From JARRQB01 sp965368585 (GTDB lineage: Bacteria; Pseudomonadota; Gammaproteobacteria; Chromatiales; Chromatiaceae): 64,000 bases of DNA. Below, one piece after another: positions 56,096-64,000 of the stretch. Made by a program: the position numbers and the translations under genes. The notes under the pieces were generated by a model. The model was not told the DNA's origin, searched no databases, and saw only the letters and a list, made by a program, of their open reading frames with translations. The DNA lies in NCBI GenBank assembly GCA_965368585.1, contig CBDUNM010000002.1, positions 1 to 64,000 on the forward strand. The letters are read 5' to 3'. Position 1 is the first letter of the stretch. Each line of letters begins with the position of its first letter.

Positions 56096-58351
56096 ATGCA
56101 CAGCCCCAGCAATTCATTCGATCCACACGCCAGCGAGGTCCTCTACCTGGGCGGACCTATCAAGTTGCTGTCAAACCGAATCTTCACTGGCTGCAATATC
56201 TATCACGCGACTTCAGTGATCCGGCAACGCGTAAGTTTCGGAATTTTGTCCGGGGGGAAAAGCGCGTTGGCCGGTCCTGAGTTCGCGACGGCGTTCCTCG
56301 ATCGGTTTCGCGGCCTGAAAACCTTTGCCCGGCAGAACGGCGTGGCTGGTGATTTTGCGGCGCGGTTGACGTCGCCGGAAGGAGCGGGCTTCGAAGAGAT
56401 TTTGTTGCAGGCCATCTTGACCGTGGAAGCCGCGGTGGCCTTTGCCCGGCACGACCTGGACCATGTCACCTATGCGGTGATCGAAAATCATGCCGGCGAC
56501 GTCGACCTTATCTGGGAATGCGCCGTACCGAAATTCTCACGCACCGCGGCGGAAGTCGCGCTGCTGGGCGTGTTGGATCTGCTGCCGCGAAGGCTCTACG
56601 CGCGCCCGCGAAACTCGCTGCCGAATTTCGCTTCCGCCCTGGAGGCACTCCTGCAGCACGCACGCCGCCGCCGCTTGTCGCCGGCCACCGCTGTACTGAA
56701 GCTCGCGGCGCGAAAACGCGGACTTCCCTGCGAAGCCGTAGGCCGGCAGCACCTGCGCCTAGGGCAGGGCAAACTGCAGCAACAGATCTATTCGTCCATG
56801 ACCAGCACGACATCGATCGCCGCGCAGAAGATGTGTTCCGATAAACGGCTGACCAACCGTCGACTGAGTGAACTGCGCCTGCCCGTACCCCAGCAGATCA
56901 AAGTGGGCTCGGTCGAGGCGGCGCATGCCGCCGCGACGAAGTTGGGCTTTCCGCTGGTGATAAAACCGATCAAAGGCAAAAAGGGTCAAGGCGTGACGGC
57001 GGATCTGACCGATCGCGATGGCATAGCTGCGGCGTACGCGCTCGCGCACCAGGCCGGCGCCGATGTTTTGGTCGAACGCTTCGTGCCAGGGTCCGATCAC
57101 CGCCTGTTGGTGATTGGCGGTAAATTCGTTGCTGCGCTGACCCGGCTGCCGCCGGCCGTCGTCGGGGATGGGAAGCGCACGGTTGAAGCGTTGATCAATG
57201 CGCTGAATGCCGACCCCGACCGGGACGGTTTTCGCTTGTTCAAGGTGACGAAGGACGCCGAACTGGCGCGTCAATTGGCCAGGGCAGGCGTGTCGCTGGG
57301 CGATGTCCTGGCTGAAGGCCGAACCTTGGTCTTGCGCGCCGCGGCCAATGTATCGACGGGCGGGCTGCCGATCGATGTCACCGAGCAGGTCCATCCCGAC
57401 AACCGCGAGATGGCGGAGCGTGCGGCCAGGGGCGTCGGGCTGGATATTGCGGGAATCGATTTTCTGACCACCGACATCGGTCGCTCCTACCGAGAGGTCG
57501 GCGGAGGGATCGTCGAACTGAACGCCCGACCGGGCCTGGACATACACGTCTGGCCGTACGGCGGTAAACCGCGCAACGTGGCCGGAGAGGTGCTGAAGCT
57601 GTCCTTCCCACCCGAAACCGACGGGCGCATCCCGACTGTTGCCGTTGCAGGTGACAAGGGTACGGGCACCACAGCGCGCACCCTCGACGCGATCCTGCGC
57701 GGGGCAGGGCGGTCCGTTGCCCTGGCGCTGCGCACGCATTCGTATGTCAACGGCGTATCCGCGGAACTTTCGCCTGAGCAGCAGGCGAACGCCGCACGCG
57801 TCCTGTTGCGCGATCCCGAAGTCGATACGCTGGTGAGCACGGTATCGCCGCGCCAGGCGGTGCGGCGTGGTCTGGTGCTCGAAACATTCCGCCTCACGGT
57901 GATCATGGACAAGGTCAAGGATAACGAAACGGAACTCTTCCACACCGGGCTTGATATTGTGCAGCGGGCCACGACCGATTGCTTTGTGGTGGGCGCCGGC
58001 AATGTCGTCGCACTCGACCGACTTCGAGAACTCGGTGCCCGGCAGCTGATTCTGGTCAGTGAGCGTTTGAATGACCCGGTTCTGCAGGCACATCTCAATG
58101 CCGGCCATGCCGGTGTGGCGACCATGTGGCAGGATGGCGAAATCCGAATCGTCGTCCTGTCCGGCGCCGATGTCTTGACCTCGATCCGCGCCGACGACGG
58201 GTCCTCCCGCGACAGCCGCACCAGGAAACGACGCCTGAAGAATGGCAAGTTGTTTGCGGTCGCGGCCGCGGTCGGTCTGGGACTGAAGGGGTCGGAAATC
58301 GCGGCGGCCTTGCGCAACGCGCCGCCCATCATCGTACCTGACGGCGACTGA
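56096..58351 (+). CDS. Cyanophycin synthetase-like ATP-grasp protein with degenerate Mur-ligase domain
   Basis: A 751 aa protein in the CphA order. The N-domain (about residues 1-165) recalls the CphA N-terminus. The ATP-grasp domain (about 247-490) is well kept: LVIKPIKGKKGQGV, HRLLVIGGKFVAALTRLPPAVVGDGKRTVEALI, STGGLPIDVTEQVHPDN and the Mg site VELNARPGLDIHVWP. The Mur-ligase part (about 508-740) is shortened and eroded: the P-loop reads AGDKGTGTTAR where CphA has a G-K-T-T loop, so the catalytic Lys is lost. The TARGG-like, DHLG-like and NADDP-like motifs are absent. Typical CphA is about 870 aa or more. So it probably makes one kind of amide bond only. It follows the adaptor by 3 nt. Confidence 0.8.
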   Translation: MHSPSNSFDPHASEVLYLGGPIKLLSNRIFTGCNIYHATSVIRQRVSFGILSGGKSALAGPEFATAFLDRFRGLKTFARQNGVAGDFAARLTSPEGAGFEEILLQAILTVEAAVAFARHDLDHVTYAVIENHAGDVDLIWECAVPKFSRTAAEVALLGVLDLLPRRLYARPRNSLPNFASALEALLQHARRRRLSPATAVLKLAARKRGLPCEAVGRQHLRLGQGKLQQQIYSSMTSTTSIAAQKMCSDKRLTNRRLSELRLPVPQQIKVGSVEAAHAAATKLGFPLVIKPIKGKKGQGVTADLTDRDGIAAAYALAHQAGADVLVERFVPGSDHRLLVIGGKFVAALTRLPPAVVGDGKRTVEALINALNADPDRDGFRLFKVTKDAELARQLARAGVSLGDVLAEGRTLVLRAAANVSTGGLPIDVTEQVHPDNREMAERAARGVGLDIAGIDFLTTDIGRSYREVGGGIVELNARPGLDIHVWPYGGKPRNVAGEVLKLSFPPETDGRIPTVAVAGDKGTGTTARTLDAILRGAGRSVALALRTHSYVNGVSAELSPEQQANAARVLLRDPEVDTLVSTVSPRQAVRRGLVLETFRLTVIMDKVKDNETELFHTGLDIVQRATTDCFVVGAGNVVALDRLRELGARQLILVSERLNDPVLQAHLNAGHAGVATMWQDGEIRIVVLSGADVLTSIRADDGSSRDSRTRKRRLKNGKLFAVAAAVGLGLKGSEIAAALRNAPPIIVPDGD

Positions 58352-58370
58352 CACGCACGCCCCCCCTCCC

Positions 58371-59336
58371 GTGTCCATTTCCGACCAGCGCCGCCGTCAC
58401 GCAACCTTGGGGTGGGCCCGTGGCGTGCTCGTGCTCCTGCTATGGTTGGGCATCGCGGCGACCACCGTCGCGCGCGATTCGGGAATCGGTCAACTGCGCC
58501 TGGTGGCTGACGGGATAGAGTTCAAGATTTTCACCTATCGCCCGCCCCTGTGCGCCAAACCGTCGGCACTGGTTGTCTTCCACGGCCTGCACCGCAAGGC
58601 CGAGAGCGTCAGAAACAAGGCGATGGACATTGCGGCGAGGGCGTGCCTGATGGTATTCGCTCCGCTGTTCGACCAGGATCGGTTTCCGAACTGGCGCTAC
58701 CACCGCGCCGGCGTGGTGCGCGACGGCCGCGTGCAGCCTGTGCAGCAATGGACCGGACCCGTGCTGCACGCACTCCTGGACCTTACCCGGGAGGCAATCG
58801 GCAACCCGGATGCTAAACTCTACCTGTTCGGCCATTCCGCGGGCGGCCAGTTTTTGTCCCGGATCGCCGCCTACACACCGCTGGCGAGGGTCGAGCGTAT
58901 CGTGATCGCCAATCCATCGGTTTATGTTGCACCACTTCTGGATGAGGCCGCGCCGTATGGGTTCGACGGCTTGTTTTCGGCCGAGGAAGCGGATGACCGC
59001 CTGCGCGCCTATCTGGCTTCGCCCATTACCATTTATCTGGGCCAGGAGGACACGGGCGATAAACTGCTCGTCAAGAACCGGGCGGCAGCGCGCCAGGGAA
59101 AGAATCGGCTTGAACGTGGTCGAGCGGTTTTCCGGATGGCGAAAAATCTCGCCGAGGAACGCGGCTGGCGTTTTCGATGGAACCTGGTTGAAGCACCCGG
59201 GGTAGGTCATTCTTCGGGCGGAATGCTGCGTGCTGCGGCGCTTTATCAGGCGTTGGGATTATCGCCGCCGTCGTCCGATTCCGATAGGCCGGTTCGGCAT
59301 GAACTCCCCGACGCCGGCGTAGCGGCGACACCATAG
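58371..59336 (+). CDS. Exported alpha/beta hydrolase (first of tandem pair)
   Basis: A 321 aa hydrolase. A hydrophobic N-terminal segment (ARGVLVLLLWLGIAATTVA, about residues 16-35) should act as a signal or anchor, placing the enzyme outside the cytoplasm. The core has ALVVFHGLHRKAES (oxyanion strand), DQDRFPNWRYHRAGVV, nucleophile Ser156 in LFGHSAGGQFLS, and a C-terminal His in APGVGHSSGGML. The nearest behaviour would be an esterase or peptidase of the polyester-depolymerase-like kind. The GTG start at 58371 has no clear ribosome site, but it lies 19 nt after the CphA-like gene. It is paralogous to the next gene. Confidence 0.78.
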   Translation: MSISDQRRRHATLGWARGVLVLLLWLGIAATTVARDSGIGQLRLVADGIEFKIFTYRPPLCAKPSALVVFHGLHRKAESVRNKAMDIAARACLMVFAPLFDQDRFPNWRYHRAGVVRDGRVQPVQQWTGPVLHALLDLTREAIGNPDAKLYLFGHSAGGQFLSRIAAYTPLARVERIVIANPSVYVAPLLDEAAPYGFDGLFSAEEADDRLRAYLASPITIYLGQEDTGDKLLVKNRAAARQGKNRLERGRAVFRMAKNLAEERGWRFRWNLVEAPGVGHSSGGMLRAAALYQALGLSPPSSDSDRPVRHELPDAGVAATP

Positions 59337-59380
59337 CCAGACGCGGACGTTTGCCGAACGGCGTTGCATGAATAGAAGAC

Positions 59381-60259
59381 GTGAATCTGTCATTGAATCG
59401 ATCAGGCATGCGTGTTTTTCCATTGGGTGCAAGCCATGAGGCGGTAGGCATCAATGGCGAGGAGGTGACCGTCTACGTTTACCGACCTGAGGTCGCCTCG
59501 ACGTCCGGGATCCTGTTCGTGTTCGACGGACTGTACCGCGATGCGTCCGGCATGCGGGATAAAACCGCCGCCTTGGCAGAACGCACGGGACTCACCGTTT
59601 TTGCGCCGTTGCTGGATCGCAAGCGCTTCCCGAAATGGCGTTATGATGCCGCCGGTGTCATACGGCGCGGCCAGGAACAACCGCGTGAGCGCTGGACCGG
59701 GCCGCTTTTACAGGCGCTGTTCGAGTGGGCAAAAGCAGCAATCGGCCAACCAACGGCACGCTTGTTTCTGTTCGGTCATTCCGCCGGCGGACAGATGTTG
59801 TCGCGTATCTGTGCGTATTCGCCGTTATCCGGCACCGAGCGCATTGTCATTGCCAATCCATCGGCCTACGTGGCGCCAACGCTCGACGAACCCGCCCCCT
59901 TTGGATTTCACGGTGTTTTCTCAACCACCGAGGCGACGGCACGCCTGCAGGTCTACCTCGCCTTGCCGATCACCATCTATTTGGGGCAGGAAGACACGGG
60001 CGACCTGAATCTTGCCAAGTCCGCGGCGGCCATGCGCCAGGGGTCGAGCCGCCTGGCGCGCGGACGCTCGATCTATTGCGCCGGTCTGGAGGCGGCCCGC
60101 CGGCACGCATGGGCCTTCAACTGGCAACTGATTGAAGCGCCGGGGATCGGCCATTCCTCGCGGGCAATGCTCGACGCCGGGCAGTGTCACACGGCGCTCG
60201 GTCTGCGACCTAGGAGGCTGTCCGATAACAGCGGTCGTCACGCGGGCGTTCTAAATTGA
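59381..60259 (+). CDS. Alpha/beta hydrolase (second of tandem pair)
   Basis: A 292 aa paralogue of the preceding enzyme over its whole core: FDGLYRDASGMRDK, DRKRFPKWRYDAAGVIRRG, Ser134 in LFGHSAGGQMLSRICAYSPL, VIANPSAYVAPTLDEPAPFGF, ITIYLGQEDTGD and APGIGHSSRAML. It lacks a signal peptide, so the pair may work on the two sides of the membrane. The start is GTG at 59381 (ATG at 59408 is an alternative). The last 15 or so codons (RPRRLSDNSGRHAGVLN) diverge from the paralogue and run into remnant-like DNA, so the tail may be rearranged. Confidence 0.75.
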   Translation: MNLSLNRSGMRVFPLGASHEAVGINGEEVTVYVYRPEVASTSGILFVFDGLYRDASGMRDKTAALAERTGLTVFAPLLDRKRFPKWRYDAAGVIRRGQEQPRERWTGPLLQALFEWAKAAIGQPTARLFLFGHSAGGQMLSRICAYSPLSGTERIVIANPSAYVAPTLDEPAPFGFHGVFSTTEATARLQVYLALPITIYLGQEDTGDLNLAKSAAAMRQGSSRLARGRSIYCAGLEAARRHAWAFNWQLIEAPGIGHSSRAMLDAGQCHTALGLRPRRLSDNSGRHAGVLN

Positions 60260-60452
60260 GGCATGTTTTTTAGATCATTCTCCGCGTCGCTACGCTCCGA
60301 CGGGTGGCAGTTTTGCCCCGATCTGTATGGGGCAGCCTTCACGTGAAACGGGTGGCAGGCTTCGGCGGAGTGGGTAGCCACTCTGCCGTGCGCTTACTCA
60401 ACGCTGTTGCACCACTGAAAAAAGCCGCATTGAGCAAACTCGGCATCTCCAG
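60260..60452. mobile_element. Possible mobile-element remnant
   Basis: A noncoding stretch with two direct copies of CGGGTGGCAG at 60301-60310 and 60349-60358, around a small inverted segment (TTTTGCCCCGATCTGTATGGGGCAG). Together with GGCTGTCCGATAA just upstream at 60217-60229, it looks like insertion-sequence end material. No transposase frame is present. The assignment is tentative. Confidence 0.25.
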
Positions 60453-60707
60453 CTATTTCGATTTAACCGCCAATTCGGCACGCCGCTTCTTGCCTTTCTT
60501 GAGCTGCACGCGGGCAATCTTTCTCTCCAGCTTCAGATGTTTGCGTTTGGATGAATTTTTCTCCTTAGAAAGCTTTTTTTCGAGTTTCCTTTCTTTTTCC
60601 GCCAATTCCGATAGCAGGTCATCAATTCGTTCAACCGCCGCCGAACCTTTTTTCTCGCCTTTCGACAACTGTTTTTGAAGATGTTTAACCAGATCCTTTA
60701 TACCCAC
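60453..60707 (-). CDS. Small highly charged coiled-coil protein
   Basis: An 84 aa protein, nearly all helix-forming and charged (KEKNSSKRKHLKLERKIARVQLKKGKKRR), with a strongly basic C-terminal half and no membrane segment. It is rich in Lys with AAA/AAG codons, and its DNA is clearly more AT-rich than that of its neighbours, so it may be recently acquired. The start is GTG at 60707 with AGGA upstream. The composition suggests nucleic-acid or ribosome binding, but no domain is recognised. Confidence 0.6.
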   Translation of the reverse strand: MGIKDLVKHLQKQLSKGEKKGSAAVERIDDLLSELAEKERKLEKKLSKEKNSSKRKHLKLERKIARVQLKKGKKRRAELAVKSK

Positions 60708-60820
60708 GGTCTAACTATCCTCCATCGCGACGGGTTAGATCACGCACCGTTTCCCAGATCCCGGTCGCCCGGAATCTATCGGCATCATGGCTGCGCGTAA
60801 AATGCACTATTATCGGTGGC

Positions 60821-62650
60821 TCACCCGGCGGCGGTCGCACCGACCTCGCCTTTATCGACGTCGATCTGCTCATCAGCGGGCAACACCGCCTTCGCCATGC
60901 GCTTGGCAAAGTAGTAGATCCTCTTCTGTTTCTCGATGATATCGACCTCAATCGTGTAAGCAGCGATCCGATTCGGTTCTTCAGCCACCAGACGCTCTGC
61001 TTGGTGAACGGCAGCCGAATCGGAAATCCTGGTGATTTCTTCTTTCATGCTGATTACCGCATCGGCAGCCACCCGGTCATTGTTGGCGACGGCCATTACC
61101 GCGCCGCTCAATGCCCTATTCACAACATCCTGGAAATCGCTCAGTACCTTTGCGGTGGCGTCACTTATCTTGAATCCGGCTTCAATTCGACTGTAGCCCA
61201 ATTCAACCAGATTGGTCTCTACCGTGTCACCGATATTCTCCAGTTCACCGAGCGCAGCCATCAGATTGAGGTGCTCCTGAGTTTGCGCTTCGGAAAGGGA
61301 GTTCTTACTGATATTTCCCAGGTACTCCAGTGTTTGTTCGTAAAGGATATCAACCTCGTCGTCCATATCCCGGATCTCGGCAAGTCTTTCTCTGTTGCCA
61401 CTGATAATGGCCGGCATGATCTGATGCGTCATACTCTTGACCAACTCACCCATGTGCTGTATCTCCATACGGACCCGGTCAAGGGCCAACACAGGGGTGG
61501 TAAGTAGTTCCCGATCCAGGAATTTGGCGCTGATTGCGAGCTTTTCCGCCTCGATCGGCCGGTCGGGTATTATCCATTCGCAAAGGCGGGCGAACAGGCC
61601 GGCCAAAGGCAAGAACGTAAACGCTATACCCACGTTGAAAATAGTATGCGCGTTGGCGATTTGGCGAGGGGTTTCTACCGCCAGTTTTTCCATACCAACC
61701 ACGCCCGCATCAGCGACCGGCGAGATTTCCCGTACCAGTTCTGCGAGGTAGGGGATGAAGGGGAAGATCAGGATCACACCGACAACCTTGAAGGTGACAT
61801 GTGCGACCGCGACCCGGACCGCCTCCCGAGGTTTGCCTATGGCGGCAAGTCCGGCGGTTGCACAGGTGCCGATGTTGGCACCCAACGCCAGGGCGATACC
61901 GGCCTCGAGGCTGATCAGGCCCTGCAGGGCCATCGCGATCACGACACCCATCGTGGCGGACGAGGACTGAACCAAGGCGGTAAACAGGGTCGCCACAAGG
62001 ATTCCGATCAGCGGGTTTGAAACGTTCTGCATCAGCGCGATAAACGGCTCATAGCTGCGCAGCGGGTACATGCCCTCGCTCATGATCCCCATCCCGAAGA
62101 AGATCATACCCAGGCCCATGATGAGATGACCATACTGCTTTATTCGGTCGTTTTTACTGACAAAGATCAGGCCAAAACCCACAGTTACCAGCAGCAGGGC
62201 ATATTTCGTCACCTTGAAAGCCACGATCTGCGCGGTGATGGTGGTACCGATGTCGGCGCCTAGAATCACACCGATAGCTTGTGACAGGGACATCAGGCCG
62301 GCGGTCACAAATCCCACTAGCATCACGGTGGTCACCGAAGAGGACTGAATTACGGCGGTGACGAACGCACCGGTGATCAGACCCATGATGCGGCTATTGG
62401 TCAGCTTTGCCAGGATCTGCTTCATACTGTCGCCGGCCACCCTTTTCAAGGCCTCGGCCATCTGCTCCATGCCGAACAGGAACACGGACAGGCCTCCCAA
62501 AAGGGTCATGACCATCACGCCCCAGTCCATCGTGCTTTCCGAGCCGTCGGCAGCGAATACCGGATAAGTACCAAAGGCAACAAACAAGCCAACCAAAATG
62601 AGTCCCGCGAATCGCATCTGTATTTCGGTTGGTGATTTGAAGTAGCTCAT
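60821..62650 (-). CDS. Na/Pi cotransporter family protein with PhoU-like C-terminal domain
   Basis: A 609 aa membrane protein of the NptA/YjbB (SLC34-like) family. Two inverted transport repeats each carry the QSSS motif: VTAVIQSSSVTTVMLVGF near residue 103 and LFTALVQSSSATMGVVIAM near residue 223. GADIGTTIT and GANIGTCATAGLAAIG complete the sodium/phosphate site. Residues about 395-590 form a cytoplasmic helical PhoU-like domain (MGELVKSMTHQIMPAI, LGELENIGDTVETNLVE). It probably exports or imports phosphate coupled to sodium. With phoBRU elsewhere in the window it points to active phosphate control. Confidence 0.92.
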   Translation of the reverse strand: MSYFKSPTEIQMRFAGLILVGLFVAFGTYPVFAADGSESTMDWGVMVMTLLGGLSVFLFGMEQMAEALKRVAGDSMKQILAKLTNSRIMGLITGAFVTAVIQSSSVTTVMLVGFVTAGLMSLSQAIGVILGADIGTTITAQIVAFKVTKYALLLVTVGFGLIFVSKNDRIKQYGHLIMGLGMIFFGMGIMSEGMYPLRSYEPFIALMQNVSNPLIGILVATLFTALVQSSSATMGVVIAMALQGLISLEAGIALALGANIGTCATAGLAAIGKPREAVRVAVAHVTFKVVGVILIFPFIPYLAELVREISPVADAGVVGMEKLAVETPRQIANAHTIFNVGIAFTFLPLAGLFARLCEWIIPDRPIEAEKLAISAKFLDRELLTTPVLALDRVRMEIQHMGELVKSMTHQIMPAIISGNRERLAEIRDMDDEVDILYEQTLEYLGNISKNSLSEAQTQEHLNLMAALGELENIGDTVETNLVELGYSRIEAGFKISDATAKVLSDFQDVVNRALSGAVMAVANNDRVAADAVISMKEEITRISDSAAVHQAERLVAEEPNRIAAYTIEVDIIEKQKRIYYFAKRMAKAVLPADEQIDVDKGEVGATAAG

Positions 62651-62831
62651 AATTATTTTTCTCGCTGTGAATCTGCTGATGTAGACTCGGTTTTTATTAC
62701 CGTTGTGTTACAACCAAGTTGAGAAAATAGCGCAAATAACGGCCCGCGTCCAAGGGCGGCGGGAAAATTCCGGCCCGATATGTAGGATTAACCGAAATAC
62801 CCAGTCGCAGCGGAGAAGTTCGCCCGACAGG

Positions 62832-63761
62832 TCAAGCCTGACGCTGGGTACCCCGATACTCGGTATGCATCCCGACCGGCCGCAGGCTGTTCTTCAACTG
62901 CACCAGGCCTTCGCGGTCGAGACCGGACCCGTCGTTGACCAGTTCAAAGTGTTCCAGCTTGGACATGAAGCTGTAACGCTGAAAGTAACTGAGCCCCGGA
63001 ATATCGATATCGCACTTCGCCTCCAGGAACGCGGCGTAGCCGGGACGGATCTCGCCGCCGAACGCGAAGCCAACCAGCTTCCCGCCGATCAAGACGACCT
63101 CGCCCCGCACATCGGGCTCGTCGAACGCGCCTGCCAGTTCGATCATGCGCCTGGTCGTCCCGATACCACCCATTGTGCCGTGCGCATCGCGATGATGCCT
63201 GCGCCATCGACGCAGCAACGCCAGGCACAACGCTTTGTGAGCAGTCGCATACGGCAGTACTTCCAGCGCATCCATGGCTTGGACTTTCGCCACATTGCGC
63301 CGCACAGTTCGATACTTGCCGCCGCTGATATCACCGAAGGACTCGGGGGCGTACAAGTATTGCGACTTCCGCTCTTCGACCCGCAGACCCGGCAGGGCCG
63401 CGACGCGCTCGGCATCCTTTGCATCGATCTTCAAAACCCGCGCGCTCTTGTCGCCGTTGAAGTCGTTCGCTCGCTCGAGGCAGCGCCGCAAGACGTTGAC
63501 GTTCATTGGCGACGGCGCCATCAGAACATCCAGTCTCGGTTTGGCGTCTTCGGCGGTCCAGCGAAATACGCATACCGAGTCTTCGTCGACGACCAGCAAC
63601 GCGGCGCGGCTACCGGGGCGGTTATGAGTCAGTAAAAAGGGAAAATAGTAGCCGAAGCCTATCTGCTCGCCGTCCGCGATGGCGCGCTTGTAGCGGGCCA
63701 GATCTTCGAGGTCCGCTATTTTCAAGCCGTCGAGCGCATCCGTTAATTCGAGACTCGCCAT
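62832..63761 (-). CDS. DUF2156 (phosphatidylglycerol lysyltransferase C-terminal-like) protein
   Basis: A 309 aa soluble protein resembling the GNAT-like domain of MprF/DUF2156 proteins. Recognisable parts are GYYFPFLLTHNRPGSRAALLV, YLYAPESFGDISGGKYRTVRRNVAK near residue 140, and VVLIGGKLVGFAFGGEIRPGYAAFLEAKCD near residue 225. In MprF this fold transfers aminoacyl groups from tRNA to lipid, but there is no flippase domain here, so the acceptor is unknown. The ATG at 63761 has AAGGA upstream and is preferred to the one at 63779. Confidence 0.8.
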   Translation of the reverse strand: MASLELTDALDGLKIADLEDLARYKRAIADGEQIGFGYYFPFLLTHNRPGSRAALLVVDEDSVCVFRWTAEDAKPRLDVLMAPSPMNVNVLRRCLERANDFNGDKSARVLKIDAKDAERVAALPGLRVEERKSQYLYAPESFGDISGGKYRTVRRNVAKVQAMDALEVLPYATAHKALCLALLRRWRRHHRDAHGTMGGIGTTRRMIELAGAFDEPDVRGEVVLIGGKLVGFAFGGEIRPGYAAFLEAKCDIDIPGLSYFQRYSFMSKLEHFELVNDGSGLDREGLVQLKNSLRPVGMHTEYRGTQRQA

Positions 63762-64000
63762 CCGTTTAGGTCCTTGCATCGAGTAGTGAACCAGCAGACA
63801 CCGCTAATCCGGATCGGAGGCCGCTGTTAGTCGCACTTACCCACATCGTGATATCCGCCGAACACCGCGAGTGGAGAGCGGCGAATCCAAAATAGGAATT
63901 ATATTCCATATCGGCTTTACCGTCGATTGAAACGCAACGCCATCAGGCGAGATCAGGGCGGTTGCGCCGCATGACGGCAAACGCCGCAATGCGTGCTGTA
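63762..64000. other. Window end, no gene recognised
   Basis: This should contain the promoter of the DUF2156 gene. A minus-strand frame entering from beyond base 64000 ends near 63948, but too little is visible to call a gene. Confidence 0.3.

Noticed and set aside
56759..58378. 539 aa minus-strand frame across the CphA-like gene
   Set aside because: Antisense shadow; the plus strand has clear ATP-grasp motifs and tight operon spacing.
62703..63635. 310 aa plus-strand frame opposite the DUF2156 gene
   Set aside because: It is antisense to a well-supported gene, rich in Arg, His and Gln, and has no recognisable domain.

Overview
The window reads as a continuous stretch of a GC-rich proteobacterial chromosome, most likely a gammaproteobacterium with a respiratory, possibly chemolithotrophic, lifestyle. 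The evidence is gene content and order: a long RNase E divergent from RluC, DarP (YjgA), SdhE after sdhCDAB, PhoB-PhoR-PhoU, membrane transhydrogenase PntAB, and a large periplasmic multiheme cytochrome cluster. I see no rRNA, tRNA, CRISPR array or intact insertion sequence. The species cannot be named from the sequence alone.

Layout. 1-2640: pntAB (minus), pntB cut by the window edge. 3364-5373: a secreted protein of six tandem carboxypeptidase-regulatory-like/CnaB-like repeats. 6060-8104: sucCD. 8189-9693: a wrecked formate dehydrogenase operon in which parts of the beta and alpha subunits are fused by deletions and carry stops and frameshifts. 9850-12044: a NavMs/NavAb-type sodium channel, a metallo-beta-lactamase-fold hydrolase and an exported MsrB. 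13207-19558: a cytochrome island with a pentaheme c554-like protein, an octaheme HAO-like protein, a NapC/NirT quinol dehydrogenase, two tail-to-tail paralogous small membrane proteins, an octaheme tetrathionate-reductase-like protein (OTR) and a b-type cytochrome (25 CxxCH motifs in all). 19871-31432: low-molecular-weight phosphatase, rne, rluC, a HAD phosphatase, sppA, phoBRU, then an exosortase-A-type O-glycosylation ligase and a polysaccharide deacetylase. 31442-34259: exosortase-A-associated PLP decarboxylase and acyl-CoA ligase. 34472-43981: trypsin-like protease, uppP, galE, a phosphopantetheinyl transferase, recJ, darP, sdhCDAB and sdhE. 44238-49004: a NUDIX protein, two CNNM/CBS transporter-associated proteins and a class V aminotransferase.

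The most unusual part is 49415-60259. A secreted three-domain hydrolase is followed by a tight same-strand run of a DUF1611 P-loop protein, a PrtD/HlyB-type ABC exporter, its HlyD-type adaptor, a cyanophycin-synthetase-like ATP-grasp protein whose Mur-ligase half is shortened and has lost its catalytic motifs, and two paralogous alpha/beta hydrolases. I infer a system that makes an amide-linked small molecule or oligopeptide, exports it through a modified type I exporter and hydrolyses it. This is my best candidate for an undescribed system; the product is unknown.

The window closes with a small charged coiled-coil protein, a Na/phosphate cotransporter with a PhoU-like tail, and a DUF2156 protein. 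Functions are assigned from recognisable motifs and remembered family features, not from a database search.
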